Positions 1 through 7,323 of a stretch of DNA of 26,492 nt are shown in pieces. Numbering within the stretch: the stretch's first letter is position 1; every line of letters begins with the position of its first letter. Origin of the DNA: Syntrophaceae bacterium UBA4778. GTDB taxonomy: Bacteria > Desulfobacterota > Syntrophia > Syntrophales > UBA4778. The notes beneath the pieces were generated by a model, which saw only the letters and a program-made list of their open reading frames with translations, ran no database searches and was not told where the DNA came from. The DNA lies in NCBI GenBank assembly GCA_002403175.1, contig DHHG01000121.1:1-26492 (forward strand), written 5' to 3'. A program made the translations under genes and the position numbers.

Positions 1-503
1 TGAAAGACGCCCTGAAAAGAAAATGGCAGTGTGCTACAATTCAGTGTGATTTCACCTTGCCCGATCGGTTCGATCTCGGCTATATTGGAGCGGATGGAGA
101 AAGACACCGCCCCGTTATGCTTCATCGCGTTATTCTGGGTGCCATTGAACGGTTCATGGGTATTTTGATTGAGCACTATGCGGGCGCTTTCCCTGTATGG
201 CTTGCCCCTGTGCAGGCAATTGTCGTAACTGTTACCGACAAACAGATTCCTTATGGGGAAGAGCTATATAGGCAGCTGCTCTCGGAAGGGATTCGGGTTG
301 ATAAGGATTTCAAAAACGAAAAGTTGGGGCATAAAATCAGGGAAGCACAGATGCAGAAAATTCCTTACATGCTTGTGATCGGTGATAAGGAAGTGGAGTT
401 TCGCGGAATCTCACCGAGGCAGAGAGACGGGCAGAATCTTGGCATGATGAAACCCGAGCAGTTTATTGCCTTGATAAGGGAGAAAAGCAGCAGATACGAA
501 TAA
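1..503 (+). CDS. thrS: Threonyl-tRNA synthetase, C-terminal part
   Basis: This is the 3' end of the gene that charges tRNA-Thr with threonine in the cytoplasm. The open frame enters from the window edge (codons from base 3) and stops at TAA 501-503, so only about the last 166 residues are present. The visible part starts inside the end of the class II catalytic domain ([11 protein letters not shown], then [14 protein letters not shown], then [18 protein letters not shown] with the motif 3 arginine). It continues through the HGTP anticodon-binding domain ([14 protein letters not shown] to the end). The segment [18 protein letters not shown] fits the family's usual ending. It is followed after 53 bp by infC, the standard bacterial arrangement. 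The N-terminal TGS, editing and zinc-binding parts lie outside the window. Assignment is from recognised family sequence and gene order. Confidence 0.96.
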   Translation, partial: KDALKRKWQCATIQCDFTLPDRFDLGYIGADGERHRPVMLHRVILGAIERFMGILIEHYAGAFPVWLAPVQAIVVTVTDKQIPYGEELYRQLLSEGIRVDKDFKNEKLGHKIREAQMQKIPYMLVIGDKEVEFRGISPRQRDGQNLGMMKPEQFIALIREKSSRYE

Positions 504-545
504 ATCAGAAGATGTTTGTGGTCTCTTTCTGAAACCTTTTATGAC

Positions 546-559
546 GGAGGTGAAATATT
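546..559 (+). promoter_or_regulatory. infC ribosome binding site with ATT start codon
   Basis: A strong Shine-Dalgarno GGAGG (546-550) is followed six bases later by ATT (557-559), in frame with infC. The next in-frame ATG/GTG, a GTG at 575, has no ribosome binding site at usual spacing and would delete the conserved RVN start of the IF3 N-domain. Rare AUU-type starts are established for infC in other bacteria, where IF3 discriminates against them and so represses its own synthesis. Confidence 0.85.
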
Positions 560-1066
560 TCTAAAAATTTACGAGTGAATCAAGAGATCAAGAGCCCCTC
601 GGTCCGGGTGATTGATTCTGAGGGGAACCAACTGGGTATAATATCATTCGGTGACGCCATGGCAGAAGCTGGTAAAGCGGGTTTGGATTTGGTTGAAGTG
701 GCCCCTAATTCCTCACCGCCGGTATGCCGAATCATGGATTACGGCAAGTTTAGATATCAGCAAAGCAAAAAACTGCAGGTCGCAAAAAAGCATGCCGCTA
801 CGATTCAATTGAAAGAGATTCGGTTAAGGCCGAAAACCGATGAACATGATTTGTTAGTGAAACTTAAGCATATAAAGAAGTTCCTAGAACAGAGCAATAA
901 GGTGAAGGTAACGATGATGTTTCGGGGACGCGAGATCGTATATACCGATATCGGAAGAGCAATCATGGAAGAGATTAAAAAAGAAGTGGAATCCGGTTGC
1001 ATTATCGACCAGCAGCCCAGACTGGAAGGAAAAAACATGATCATGATTTTGTCGCCAAAAAAATGA
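557..1066 (+). CDS. infC: Translation initiation factor IF-3
   Basis: IF-3 binds the 30S subunit, prevents premature 50S joining and checks start-codon and initiator-tRNA pairing. From the ATT at 557 the product is 169 residues, a normal length. It begins (M)SKNLRVNQEIKSP, matching the usual IF-3 N-domain start. The N-domain (about residues 7-80) contains VRVIDSEGNQLGI and PPVCRIMDYGKFRYQ. A lysine-rich linker follows, and the C-domain contains KEIRLRPKTDEHD, KVKVTMMFRGREI and a basic tail. A later GTG (575) would give 163 residues but removes part of the conserved N-terminus. It lies 53 bp after thrS and 45 bp before rpmI, the classic infC-rpmI-rplT ribosomal operon. The ATT start suggests translational autoregulation; this is inference from the codon and its placement. 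Confidence 0.97.
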   Translation: MSKNLRVNQEIKSPSVRVIDSEGNQLGIISFGDAMAEAGKAGLDLVEVAPNSSPPVCRIMDYGKFRYQQSKKLQVAKKHAATIQLKEIRLRPKTDEHDLLVKLKHIKKFLEQSNKVKVTMMFRGREIVYTDIGRAIMEEIKKEVESGCIIDQQPRLEGKNMIMILSPKK

Positions 1067-1111
1067 TCATTGCCGATAAAGAACAAAATTTAATCAGTGG
1101 AGAATTGAGAA

Positions 1112-1309
1112 ATGCCGAAACTTAAAACACACAGGGGAGCAGCCAAACGCTTTTCTTTAACAGGAAAAGGAAAAGTAAAGAGAAGTAAGGCCTTCACCAG
1201 TCATATTTTGACTTCGAAAACTTCCAAAAGAAAGAGGAACTTGAGAAAATCCGCTATCCTGGATGATCGTGATACGTTCGGAATCAAGAGGTTGATTCCT
1301 TATTTATAA
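1112..1309 (+). CDS. rpmI: 50S ribosomal protein L35
   Basis: A small, very basic large-subunit ribosomal protein of 65 residues, the usual size. The sequence [21 protein letters not shown] and the ending RLIPYL are diagnostic of L35. A GGAGA ribosome binding site (1099-1103) precedes the ATG at suitable spacing. It sits between infC and rplT as in most bacteria, where infC, rpmI and rplT are often jointly controlled by L20. Confidence 0.98.
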   Translation: MPKLKTHRGAAKRFSLTGKGKVKRSKAFTSHILTSKTSKRKRNLRKSAILDDRDTFGIKRLIPYL

Positions 1310-1328
1310 AAATGTAATACATCTGATG

Positions 1329-1356
1329 CTCTGTTCAGAGTCCTCCTATCAGGAGG
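1329..1356 (+). promoter_or_regulatory. Paired small hairpins between rpmI and rplT
   Basis: The 79-bp gap holds two adjacent inverted repeats. CTCT-GTTC-AGAG (1329-1340) has a 4-nt loop. CCTCCT-ATC-AGGAGG (1342-1356) has a perfect 6-bp stem around a 3-nt loop, or 5 bp around a 5-nt loop. The 3' arm of the second is itself a perfect Shine-Dalgarno-like AGGAGG. The likely rplT site is a separate GGAG at 1376-1379, nine bases before its ATG. The structure could be part of an L20 leader or an mRNA processing site; its role is not established. Confidence 0.45.
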
Positions 1357-1388
1357 GAGCAAAGAAGGTTCGTAAGGAGATCTGAAAT

Positions 1389-1739
1389 ATGTCAAGGGTA
1401 AAAAGAGGAATGAACGCCAGAAAGAAAAAGAAAAAGATTCTGAAGCTGGCGAAAGGATTTTATGGAGCAAGGAAGAACCTGTATCGAATAGGAACGGAAG
1501 CCGTAGACAGGGCGCTTAAATTCGCTTTCAGGGATAGAAGAGCCAGAAAGAGAGACTTCCGGAAACTCTGGATAGCCAGAATCAATGCTGCCGCGCGCCT
1601 GAATAATGTTTCATACAGTAAACTCATGCACGGGATGAAGAAATCAGGGATGGAGATTGATCGAAAAATTCTAGCTGAGGTTGCTATCAGTGATCCCCAG
1701 GGATTCTCGAAGATCGTAAGCAAGGCGGTAAGCGAGTAA
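1389..1739 (+). CDS. rplT: 50S ribosomal protein L20
   Basis: A 116-residue basic protein that binds 23S rRNA early in 50S assembly and in many bacteria represses the infC-rpmI-rplT mRNA. It has the L20 signature: [20 protein letters not shown], then [42 protein letters not shown] and the [20 protein letters not shown] segment. AAGGAGA (1374-1380) precedes the ATG. Its stop is four bases before pheS, so the two are probably translated from one message. Confidence 0.98.
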   Translation: MSRVKRGMNARKKKKKILKLAKGFYGARKNLYRIGTEAVDRALKFAFRDRRARKRDFRKLWIARINAAARLNNVSYSKLMHGMKKSGMEIDRKILAEVAISDPQGFSKIVSKAVSE

Positions 1740-1743
1740 GCGG

Positions 1744-2760
1744 ATGAAAGCAGAGCTGGAGGAATTGCAGAGAAAGGCGGAAGCCGAACTGGATTCCGCT
1801 GTAAGCAAAGAAGAACTCCTCTCAATTCGAACCAAATATCTGGGAAGAAAGGGGCTGCTGACCTCCATTTTACGAGGGCTAGGAAGTGTTTCCGCAGAGG
1901 AAAGACCTCTAATTGGGAAACTTTCCAATGAGATCAAAGAAGATCTGTCATCCAAAATCGATTCGGCGATAGAAAGGATCGAGTCTGGCCAACGCAATCG
2001 GACTCTCCCTGCTGAAAAGATTGATGTTACGCTTCCCGGACGAAAAATAAAGCTCGGGAGGATCCATCCCATCAACCAGATTGCTGAAGAAATCTGTGAT
2101 ATCCTTAAGGGGTTAGGTTTCTCTGTGGTTGAAGGTCCTGAAATTGAGCAGGATTACTATAATTTTGAAGCACTGAATATTCCCAAGGATCACCCCGCAC
2201 GCGATATGCAGGATACATTTTATGTGTCCGATAATATCGTTCTGCGCACTCATACTTCACCCGTACAGATCAGGGTTATGGAAAAGCAGAAACCGCCTGT
2301 CCGGATTATCTGTCCGGGTAAAGTGTATCGCTGCGACTCTGATATTTCCCATACCCCGATGTTCCATCAGATTGAAGGATTGCTGGTTGACAAGGGGATT
2401 TCTTTCAGCGATCTAAAAGGCGTCCTTACCTCGTTTGCCCGTCAGGTTTTTGGAAAAGATACGGCTTTGAGATTCCGACCCAGTTTTTTCCCTTTTACGG
2501 AGCCGAGTGCAGAGGTTGACATTCAGTGCGTAATGTGCGGAGGCACAGGCTGTCGGGTTTGTGGGCAGAGTGGATGGCTGGAAATTTTGGGCTCTGGCAT
2601 GGTCCATCCCGAAGTATTTCGAACTGTAGGATATGATCCCGAGGAAGTGACCGGATTTGCTTTCGGCATGGGACTAGAGCGCATCGCGATGCTGAAGTAT
2701 GGCGTTTCCGATATTCGCCTGTTCTACGAGAATGATTTGCGGTTTCTCCAACAGTTCTGA
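1744..2760 (+). CDS. pheS: Phenylalanyl-tRNA synthetase alpha subunit
   Basis: Catalytic subunit of the alpha2-beta2 enzyme that attaches phenylalanine to tRNA-Phe. The 338 residues match the family length. An N-terminal coiled-coil arm (about 1-85) contacts tRNA. The class II core follows, with [25 protein letters not shown] (motif 2 region), the phenylalanine-binding [17 protein letters not shown], and motif 3 [14 protein letters not shown] near the end. A cysteine-rich loop [12 protein letters not shown] (about residue 260) could bind a metal; I recall similar loops in related PheS proteins, but binding is not shown. The start is an ATG four bases after the rplT stop with only a weak ribosome binding site, suggesting translational coupling. 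Unusually, pheT does not follow directly but after a 146-bp gap with a hairpin and a promoter-like sequence. Confidence 0.98.
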   Translation: MKAELEELQRKAEAELDSAVSKEELLSIRTKYLGRKGLLTSILRGLGSVSAEERPLIGKLSNEIKEDLSSKIDSAIERIESGQRNRTLPAEKIDVTLPGRKIKLGRIHPINQIAEEICDILKGLGFSVVEGPEIEQDYYNFEALNIPKDHPARDMQDTFYVSDNIVLRTHTSPVQIRVMEKQKPPVRIICPGKVYRCDSDISHTPMFHQIEGLLVDKGISFSDLKGVLTSFARQVFGKDTALRFRPSFFPFTEPSAEVDIQCVMCGGTGCRVCGQSGWLEILGSGMVHPEVFRTVGYDPEEVTGFAFGMGLERIAMLKYGVSDIRLFYENDLRFLQQF

Positions 2761-2809
2761 TTAGGGAGCATTTCCTTACAAGGCAATCTGTAACATCACT
2801 TGATAGCTC

Positions 2810-2832
2810 AATCCTCATGGAATATGAGGATT
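2810..2832 (+). terminator. Hairpin between pheS and pheT, possible attenuator
   Basis: A perfect 9-bp inverted repeat AATCCTCAT-GGAAT-ATGAGGATT with a 5-nt loop lies 49 bp after the pheS stop. It is followed by AT-rich sequence (TATTAATTTAAAAA) but no clean T-run, so it would be a weak terminator or an RNA-stability or attenuation element rather than a strong terminator. Confidence 0.5.
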
Positions 2833-2850
2833 TATTAATTTAAAAATACC

Positions 2851-2879
2851 TTGACTTAAAAAGTAAACTATTTTGTTTA
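2851..2879 (+). promoter_or_regulatory. Candidate promoter upstream of pheT
   Basis: TTGACT (2851-2856) is five of six to the sigma-70 -35 consensus. A 17-nt spacer leads to TGTTTA (2874-2879), a poor -10. It lies just after the hairpin and 28 bp before the pheT ATG, so it could give pheT its own transcription. The weak -10 keeps confidence low. Confidence 0.35.
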
Positions 2880-2906
2880 ACGGCAATAAAATTCGTCGGT
2901 GAAGAA

Positions 2907-5318
2907 ATGCTAGTCAGCCTAAAATGGCTCAAAGATTATGTTGATATAGATGTTAGTGTTAAAGAACTTTCGGACAGGCTGACCATGGCCGGTCTGGAAG
3001 TAGACGCTATTCGGGAAATCAGTCCAGGATTCAACGGAGTCGTAGTAGCACAGGTCCTTTCCGTTCAGCCCCATCCGAATGCCGACAAATTATCTTTATG
3101 CGAAGTTTCCATCGGAGATCGGACGTATCCTGTTGTCTGCGGAGCCCCAAATGTCAAAAAGGGTATGCTGACAGCATTTGCACAGGTTGGAGCTGAAATC
3201 CCCGGCGGATATAAGATCAAGAGCACAAAAATTCGGGGAGAGCAGTCAGAAGGAATGCTCTGTTCAGAGGAAGAGTTGGGTATTGGCGAAGATGCCGCCG
3301 GCATAATGTCTCTTGCTGATAATCTGAAGCTCGGTGAAGACCTCGCCACGGCTCTGAAACTCACCGATACTGTTTTCGATATAGGGATCACACCGAATCG
3401 TTCCGATTGCCTCAGCATTATTGGGATTGCAAGAGAAATTGCCGCAATCACAGGTGGAGAATTCCGCTCTCCTGAAATTCGCATTTCTGAAAGCGTTGAA
3501 AATATTTCAACATTGACATCGGTCCGGATTATGGACCCGGATTTATGCCCCCGCTATGTTGCCAGGATGATCAAGAACATCAAGATAGGGCCGAGTCCTG
3601 CCTGGCTGCGCATGCGTCTGGAATCTATAGGGCTTCGAGCTATCAATAATATCGTCGACATTACAAACTTCGTCATGATGGAAATGGGGCAGCCTTTGCA
3701 TGCCTTTGATTTCCGTTATCTGGAAGAAGGTCGCATTGTGGTGCGCCGAGCCGAAGAGGGGGAGCAATTCATATCTCTGGACGGCAAAACAAGGACGTTG
3801 TGTTCAGATACGCTGATGATCTGCGATGGAATCAAGCCGGTTGCGGTTGCCGGTGTTATGGGTGGACTTAACTCGGAGGTCCAGGATGATACGGATACCG
3901 TGCTTCTGGAGAGTGCTTATTTTAATCCATCTTCGATTCGCCGTACGTCCAAGCGTTTGGGAATGGGGACGGATGCGGCATACCGCTTCGAGAGAGGAAT
4001 AGATCCCGAAGGACTGTTGAGGGCCGCAGACCGTGCAGCGCAATTGATGGCTGAGTTATCCGGTGGAGAGGTAGTAAACGGGTATATTGATGAATATCCT
4101 CTGAAAATCGAGCAGGCCGGCAATATCATCCTGCGTACCGAACGTGTAAAGGCCATGCTGGGTGCTTCTGTAAAGACGGACGAGATAAGAAAAATCCTCT
4201 CTTCCCTGGGGATGAATATAGAAGAAAGAGAATTCGGCTTTTCGGTCACGCCGCCTTCGTACAGGGTCGATATCGCAATTGAGACGGATCTGATAGAGGA
4301 GATCGCCCGCCTGCACGGATACGAGCGAATACCAGAATCACTCCCCGAAATTAAAATCCAACCCGATCAGGAAGTCAGAAAACGTGCCCTCGATTTTTCC
4401 AGGGATGTTCTTACCTCTGATGGTTATACGGAAGTTATTAATTACAGCTTCACATCTCCTGTTTCTGCCGAAGTATTAATGCTGGCCGATAGTGATGAGC
4501 GCAGAAATTTCGTCCACATATTAAATCCCTTAACAGAAGATCAATCTATAATGAGGACTACCCTCATCTATGGTCTTCTGCAAAATCTGCAAAAGAACCT
4601 GAATGTAGGTAATACCAATGTTCGAATTTTTGAGAAAGGGCGAGTTTTTATAGGTAAGGGCACGAACGTGCTTCCTCTGGAAAAGGAAAAAATCTGTGGA
4701 TTGATTTCCGGAACGAGATATGAAAGCCTCTGGGCCGGTAAAGGAGAATCGGTTGATTTTTATGATGTGAAGGGTGCAGTCGAGAAGCTCTTTGAAATAC
4801 TGAGAACGGCTGGAGTTTCCTATATCGCATCGAGCAGCGAACCATTTTTGCATCCGGGAAGAGCATGCAAATTGGTCAGGAAAGATGAACCTGTCGGCTT
4901 TATAGGTGAAATTCATCCTGATGTACTGATGAAGCTGGATATCAAAGCGAAGGCGCTCGTCTTTGAAATTGATTTCGATTCGCTTATCAGCGATTTTCAG
5001 GAAAAACTTTCATTTAAAGAGATTCCCCGTTTCCCGCCGAGTTTCCGGGACGCATCTTTTCTGGTAAACAGAGATCTGGAAGCCGAACAGATTATTAACT
5101 TAGCTGGGGTTGATCATCAAGAATTACTTGAAAAAATAGAAATATTTGATGTATATATGGGCAAAAATATTCCTGAGAATGCAAAGAGTATTGCATTGAG
5201 ATTCACATATCGATCTCCGGAAAAGACTTTAACGGACGATGACGTTAATCCGATCCATACGAACTTGGTCAAGAAGATAGCCGATGCAACCGGTGCAAAG
5301 ATCAGGGGTGAATCATAA
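2907..5318 (+). CDS. pheT: Phenylalanyl-tRNA synthetase beta subunit
   Basis: The large subunit of PheRS, needed for tRNA-Phe recognition and for editing of mischarged Tyr-tRNA-Phe. At 803 residues it is full length. The N-terminus (MLVSLKWLKDYVDID) is typical, followed by the EMAP-like OB-fold tRNA-binding domain (about 40-150; PHPNADKLSLCEVSIG, VCGAPNV). Next come the B3/B4 editing domain (about 205-385; NNIVDITNFVMMEMGQPLHA, GVMGGLNSEV), B5 (about 405-475), the inactive class II-like core (about 485-690) and the C-terminal FDX-ACB domain (about 710-802; PRFPPSFRDASFLV). The ribosome binding site (GGTGAAG) is modest. ihfA follows 30 bp downstream. Confidence 0.98.
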   Translation: MLVSLKWLKDYVDIDVSVKELSDRLTMAGLEVDAIREISPGFNGVVVAQVLSVQPHPNADKLSLCEVSIGDRTYPVVCGAPNVKKGMLTAFAQVGAEIPGGYKIKSTKIRGEQSEGMLCSEEELGIGEDAAGIMSLADNLKLGEDLATALKLTDTVFDIGITPNRSDCLSIIGIAREIAAITGGEFRSPEIRISESVENISTLTSVRIMDPDLCPRYVARMIKNIKIGPSPAWLRMRLESIGLRAINNIVDITNFVMMEMGQPLHAFDFRYLEEGRIVVRRAEEGEQFISLDGKTRTLCSDTLMICDGIKPVAVAGVMGGLNSEVQDDTDTVLLESAYFNPSSIRRTSKRLGMGTDAAYRFERGIDPEGLLRAADRAAQLMAELSGGEVVNGYIDEYPLKIEQAGNIILRTERVKAMLGASVKTDEIRKILSSLGMNIEEREFGFSVTPPSYRVDIAIETDLIEEIARLHGYERIPESLPEIKIQPDQEVRKRALDFSRDVLTSDGYTEVINYSFTSPVSAEVLMLADSDERRNFVHILNPLTEDQSIMRTTLIYGLLQNLQKNLNVGNTNVRIFEKGRVFIGKGTNVLPLEKEKICGLISGTRYESLWAGKGESVDFYDVKGAVEKLFEILRTAGVSYIASSSEPFLHPGRACKLVRKDEPVGFIGEIHPDVLMKLDIKAKALVFEIDFDSLISDFQEKLSFKEIPRFPPSFRDASFLVNRDLEAEQIINLAGVDHQELLEKIEIFDVYMGKNIPENAKSIALRFTYRSPEKTLTDDDVNPIHTNLVKKIADATGAKIRGES

Positions 5319-5348
5319 AAGACATGTCCGGAAATTTAGGAGGAATGC

Positions 5349-5633
5349 ATGACAAAGATTGATATCATTCAGAACGTATATGACAAGCTCGGTCTTTCTA
5401 AAAAAGATTCCGCTAAAATTGTTGAATCCGTATTTTCTATTATGAAAGAAAATCTTGCCAACGGCGAAAAGATTAAAATTTCCGGATTCGGCAATTTTGT
5501 CGTCAAGGATAAAAAATCCAGAAGAGGAAGAAATCCGCAGACAGGATCCGAGATCGAAATTTCTGAACGAAGAGTTCTTTCCTTCAAATCAAGCCAGGTA
5601 CTGCGAAAAGCACTGAATGGTAGGGAAGTCTAG
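5349..5633 (+). CDS. ihfA: Integration host factor alpha subunit
   Basis: A 94-residue DNA-bending protein of the HU/IHF family that pairs with IHF beta and bends DNA sharply at specific sites, helping transcription, recombination and replication. The sequence shows the family fold: helical N-terminus (MTKIDIIQNVYDKLGLSKKDS), the GFGNF turn near residue 46, and the DNA-intercalating arm RRGRNPQTGSEI with its conserved proline. The ending FKSSQVLRKALN favours IHF alpha over HU. TTTAGGAGG lies just before the ATG. Its place after pheST is the usual one in proteobacteria, where the gene is often called himA. Confidence 0.95.
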   Translation: MTKIDIIQNVYDKLGLSKKDSAKIVESVFSIMKENLANGEKIKISGFGNFVVKDKKSRRGRNPQTGSEIEISERRVLSFKSSQVLRKALNGREV

Positions 5634-5648
5634 GTCTTAAGATTAATT

Positions 5649-5677
5649 TTGACCTCTCTTCGTATTCCAAATAGATT
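5649..5677 (+). promoter_or_regulatory. Promoter-like sequence before merR-type gene
   Basis: TTGACC (5649-5654), a 17-nt spacer and TAGATT (5672-5677) are five and four matches to the sigma-70 boxes. The predicted start site (about 5684) is only some eight bases before the GTG start codon. Such a transcript would lack most of the GGAGAAGG ribosome binding site (5678-5685), so this may be chance or may give a nearly leaderless transcript. Confidence 0.35.
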
Positions 5678-5691
5678 GGAGAAGGTCGATT

Positions 5692-6045
5692 GTGGACGTA
5701 ACCATTCCCGATAAGGCTTACTTTAGAATCGGCGAAGTGAGCGTGATACTTGGAGTCGAGACATACGTAATCAGATACTGGGAATCCGAGTTCAAAAGTA
5801 TCAGACCGGTTCGAACGGGTTCAGATCAGCGCCGGTATCGAAAAAAAGATGTTGAAAATCTGCTACTCATTAAGAATCTCCTTTACAAAGAGGGGTTCAC
5901 AATAGCAGGCGCCAGAAAAAGATTACAGGAACTCAAAAGGGAATCCAATGCTGCTCCGGAATCCGGGAAATGCCTATCAAGCGAATATGAGACACTGATT
6001 GATATCAAAAAAGGGTTGCAGGAATTGAAAGAAATCATTGGCTGA
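5692..6045 (+). CDS. MerR-family transcriptional regulator
   Basis: A 117-residue DNA-binding protein with one MerR-type winged helix-turn-helix at the N-terminus: YFRIGEVSVILGVETYVIRYWESEF (about 10-34), then the wing with the RRYRKKDVENLLLI motif and a KEGFTIAGARKRLQEL helix. The C-terminal part is short and lysine/glutamate-rich, with no effector-binding domain and no cysteine pattern for metal sensing, so any ligand is unknown. It starts at GTG 5692 behind GGAGAAGG (5678-5685). A regulator of this type directly after ihfA is a common arrangement in deltaproteobacteria (established context, recalled). The gene is followed by a strong terminator, so it closes the translation block. Confidence 0.9.
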   Translation: MDVTIPDKAYFRIGEVSVILGVETYVIRYWESEFKSIRPVRTGSDQRRYRKKDVENLLLIKNLLYKEGFTIAGARKRLQELKRESNAAPESGKCLSSEYETLIDIKKGLQELKEIIG

Positions 6046-6061
6046 TAGCCAATGTATAAGG

Positions 6062-6092
6062 AACCGGCAGGGATAACGTGCCGGTTTTTTTT
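6062..6092 (+). terminator. Rho-independent terminator after the translation block
   Basis: AACCGGCA (6062-6069), a 9-nt loop and TGCCGGTT (6079-6086) form a perfect 8-bp GC-rich stem running into a run of T to 6092. It lies 17 bp after the merR-type stop codon. Confidence 0.93.
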
Positions 6093-6582
6093 GCGCAGAA
6101 AATTTCTTCTCTTTATATTTTATCTCAAAGTATTGAGCTTATCAGCTGCACGCGTACACCCCTCTCTCCGATAGCCCCTTAAAACTGCCTTTCCCCTTTA
6201 AGCCGGATCAGACAAGATCCTTTTAGGCTTTACGCTATTTTTCTTAAAACATTCTTGATGTGGATGAGCTTGCAGAATAATAGATATAATGATATAAAGC
6301 ACTGCGTTTTCTTTCCGGATTCTATAGATTTGTCTCGATCTTTATGAATATTCATTTAGTTGTTTGGTCTGGAATTCCTGATTCAAATCCCAGATAAGAA
6401 TCGTTCCGGATGAAAAAATTTTTATCTTGCCCGCTGGTATCATGTGCAGCAGGATGCGGGATTTGCTTGCGATAGTTCAAGTATATCATGCGTTTATTTA
6501 TGAATGGAGGACAGGTAGCGATGCCGGTCGGATACTCCTGTCCAGGCAGTCGGTCCGAAAAAAAGGAGCAGGGTGAATCTGT
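6093..6582 (+). other. Long gap with possible leader structure
   Basis: No convincing gene or tRNA was seen in these 490 bases. Two structures stand out. The first is a 12-bp perfect palindrome ATGAATATTCAT (6344-6355), matching the core of the TetR operators found 11 kb away. The second, close to the next gene, is the inverted repeat GGACAGG (6509-6515) / CCTGTCC (6537-6543), which could form an mRNA leader hairpin. CCCGC/GCGGG (6430-6434 and 6456-6460) is a weaker pair. GGAG (6565-6568) and GGTG (6572-6575) are the ribosome binding site candidates for the ATG at 6583. Confidence 0.4.
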
Positions 6583-7323
6583 ATGGAATTAATTGATAAA
6601 ACCATCCGTGAATTTAGAAGTTTTATCGATGGCTTGCCGGTAAAGAGAATTGAAATGCCTGTCCGGCCTTGGCCGGAAGGAGGCCCAAGAAACATTGTAC
6701 TGGCGGGGGATGTTGGTCTGGAATTGGGAAATCCGGAAAATGATTCTATAGCCAATATTCTTTGGACAGATGATCTCAGTCTCGTTAAAGATGAATCCAT
6801 GACGTTGATAGGTCCCGATTTCCCCGAGAGTGCGGGAAAACGCTTGCCTTTTGGAAAAATCGTGCTGGTCGGAGTCGAGGGTTTCAATGAGGATAACACG
6901 TATGATCGTTGTTCGGAATTGGATCTCCTCCGTTACGACATCGACCTTGAGGGATTTATGCTCAGGGCGGTGTCACAATACCAGAGAGAATGGTGCCGGA
7001 TCAGCAAGACAGCGCTCAATGAAGGCTTCTCAGCGGGGCATCTGGGCTCTGTGCTAATGAAAATGTTGAAAAAGACACCTTATGTCCGCTCTGCCGAGAT
7101 CGTATTTCTAACATCTTCTCAGGATTATATTCAAAAGCTTCGTGATATTGTTAATCCGGCAGTTCGAGTTGTCGCTGCAATGAACAAAATGGCGAATGAA
7201 TTGGAACTTGACTGTGAGGAGTGCGAATTCGAGGATGTCTGTGATGAAGCGGATGAAATGAAGGAAATGAGGGAACGCGCCAAGGTAAAGATTGCGGAAA
7301 AAAAGGAGAAAGCAAGTGAGTAA
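6583..7323 (+). CDS. Stand-alone acetyl-CoA synthase middle-domain-like protein
   Basis: A 246-residue soluble protein resembling only the middle domain of the CODH/acetyl-CoA synthase catalytic subunit (AcsB/CdhC). By memory comparison with the Moorella enzyme, its GDVGLELGN stretch (about 42-50), MTLIGPDF (73-80), LPFG (88-91), DLEGFMLRAV (121-130), WCRISKTALNEGF (137-149) and VLMKMLKK (157-164) line up in order with that domain. Both the N-terminal CODH-contact domain and the A-cluster (Ni-Ni-Fe4S4) domain are absent, so it cannot make acetyl-CoA alone. The C-terminus carries Cys211, Cys214 and Cys220 (C-x2-C-x5-C) in an acidic stretch, then a charged tail; a metal or FeS site is possible but unproven. 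The next gene, overlapping by 8 bp, is CooC-like, so a role in nickel-enzyme maturation or as an accessory to CODH/ACS is the best guess. Confidence 0.75.
   Translation: MELIDKTIREFRSFIDGLPVKRIEMPVRPWPEGGPRNIVLAGDVGLELGNPENDSIANILWTDDLSLVKDESMTLIGPDFPESAGKRLPFGKIVLVGVEGFNEDNTYDRCSELDLLRYDIDLEGFMLRAVSQYQREWCRISKTALNEGFSAGHLGSVLMKMLKKTPYVRSAEIVFLTSSQDYIQKLRDIVNPAVRVVAAMNKMANELELDCEECEFEDVCDEADEMKEMRERAKVKIAEKKEKASE

Noticed and set aside
6093..6582. A tRNA or riboswitch in the long gap after the merR-type gene
   Set aside because: I found no cloverleaf with a T-loop GTTCRANYC and matching acceptor arms, and no recognisable riboswitch core; only small unsupported stems.
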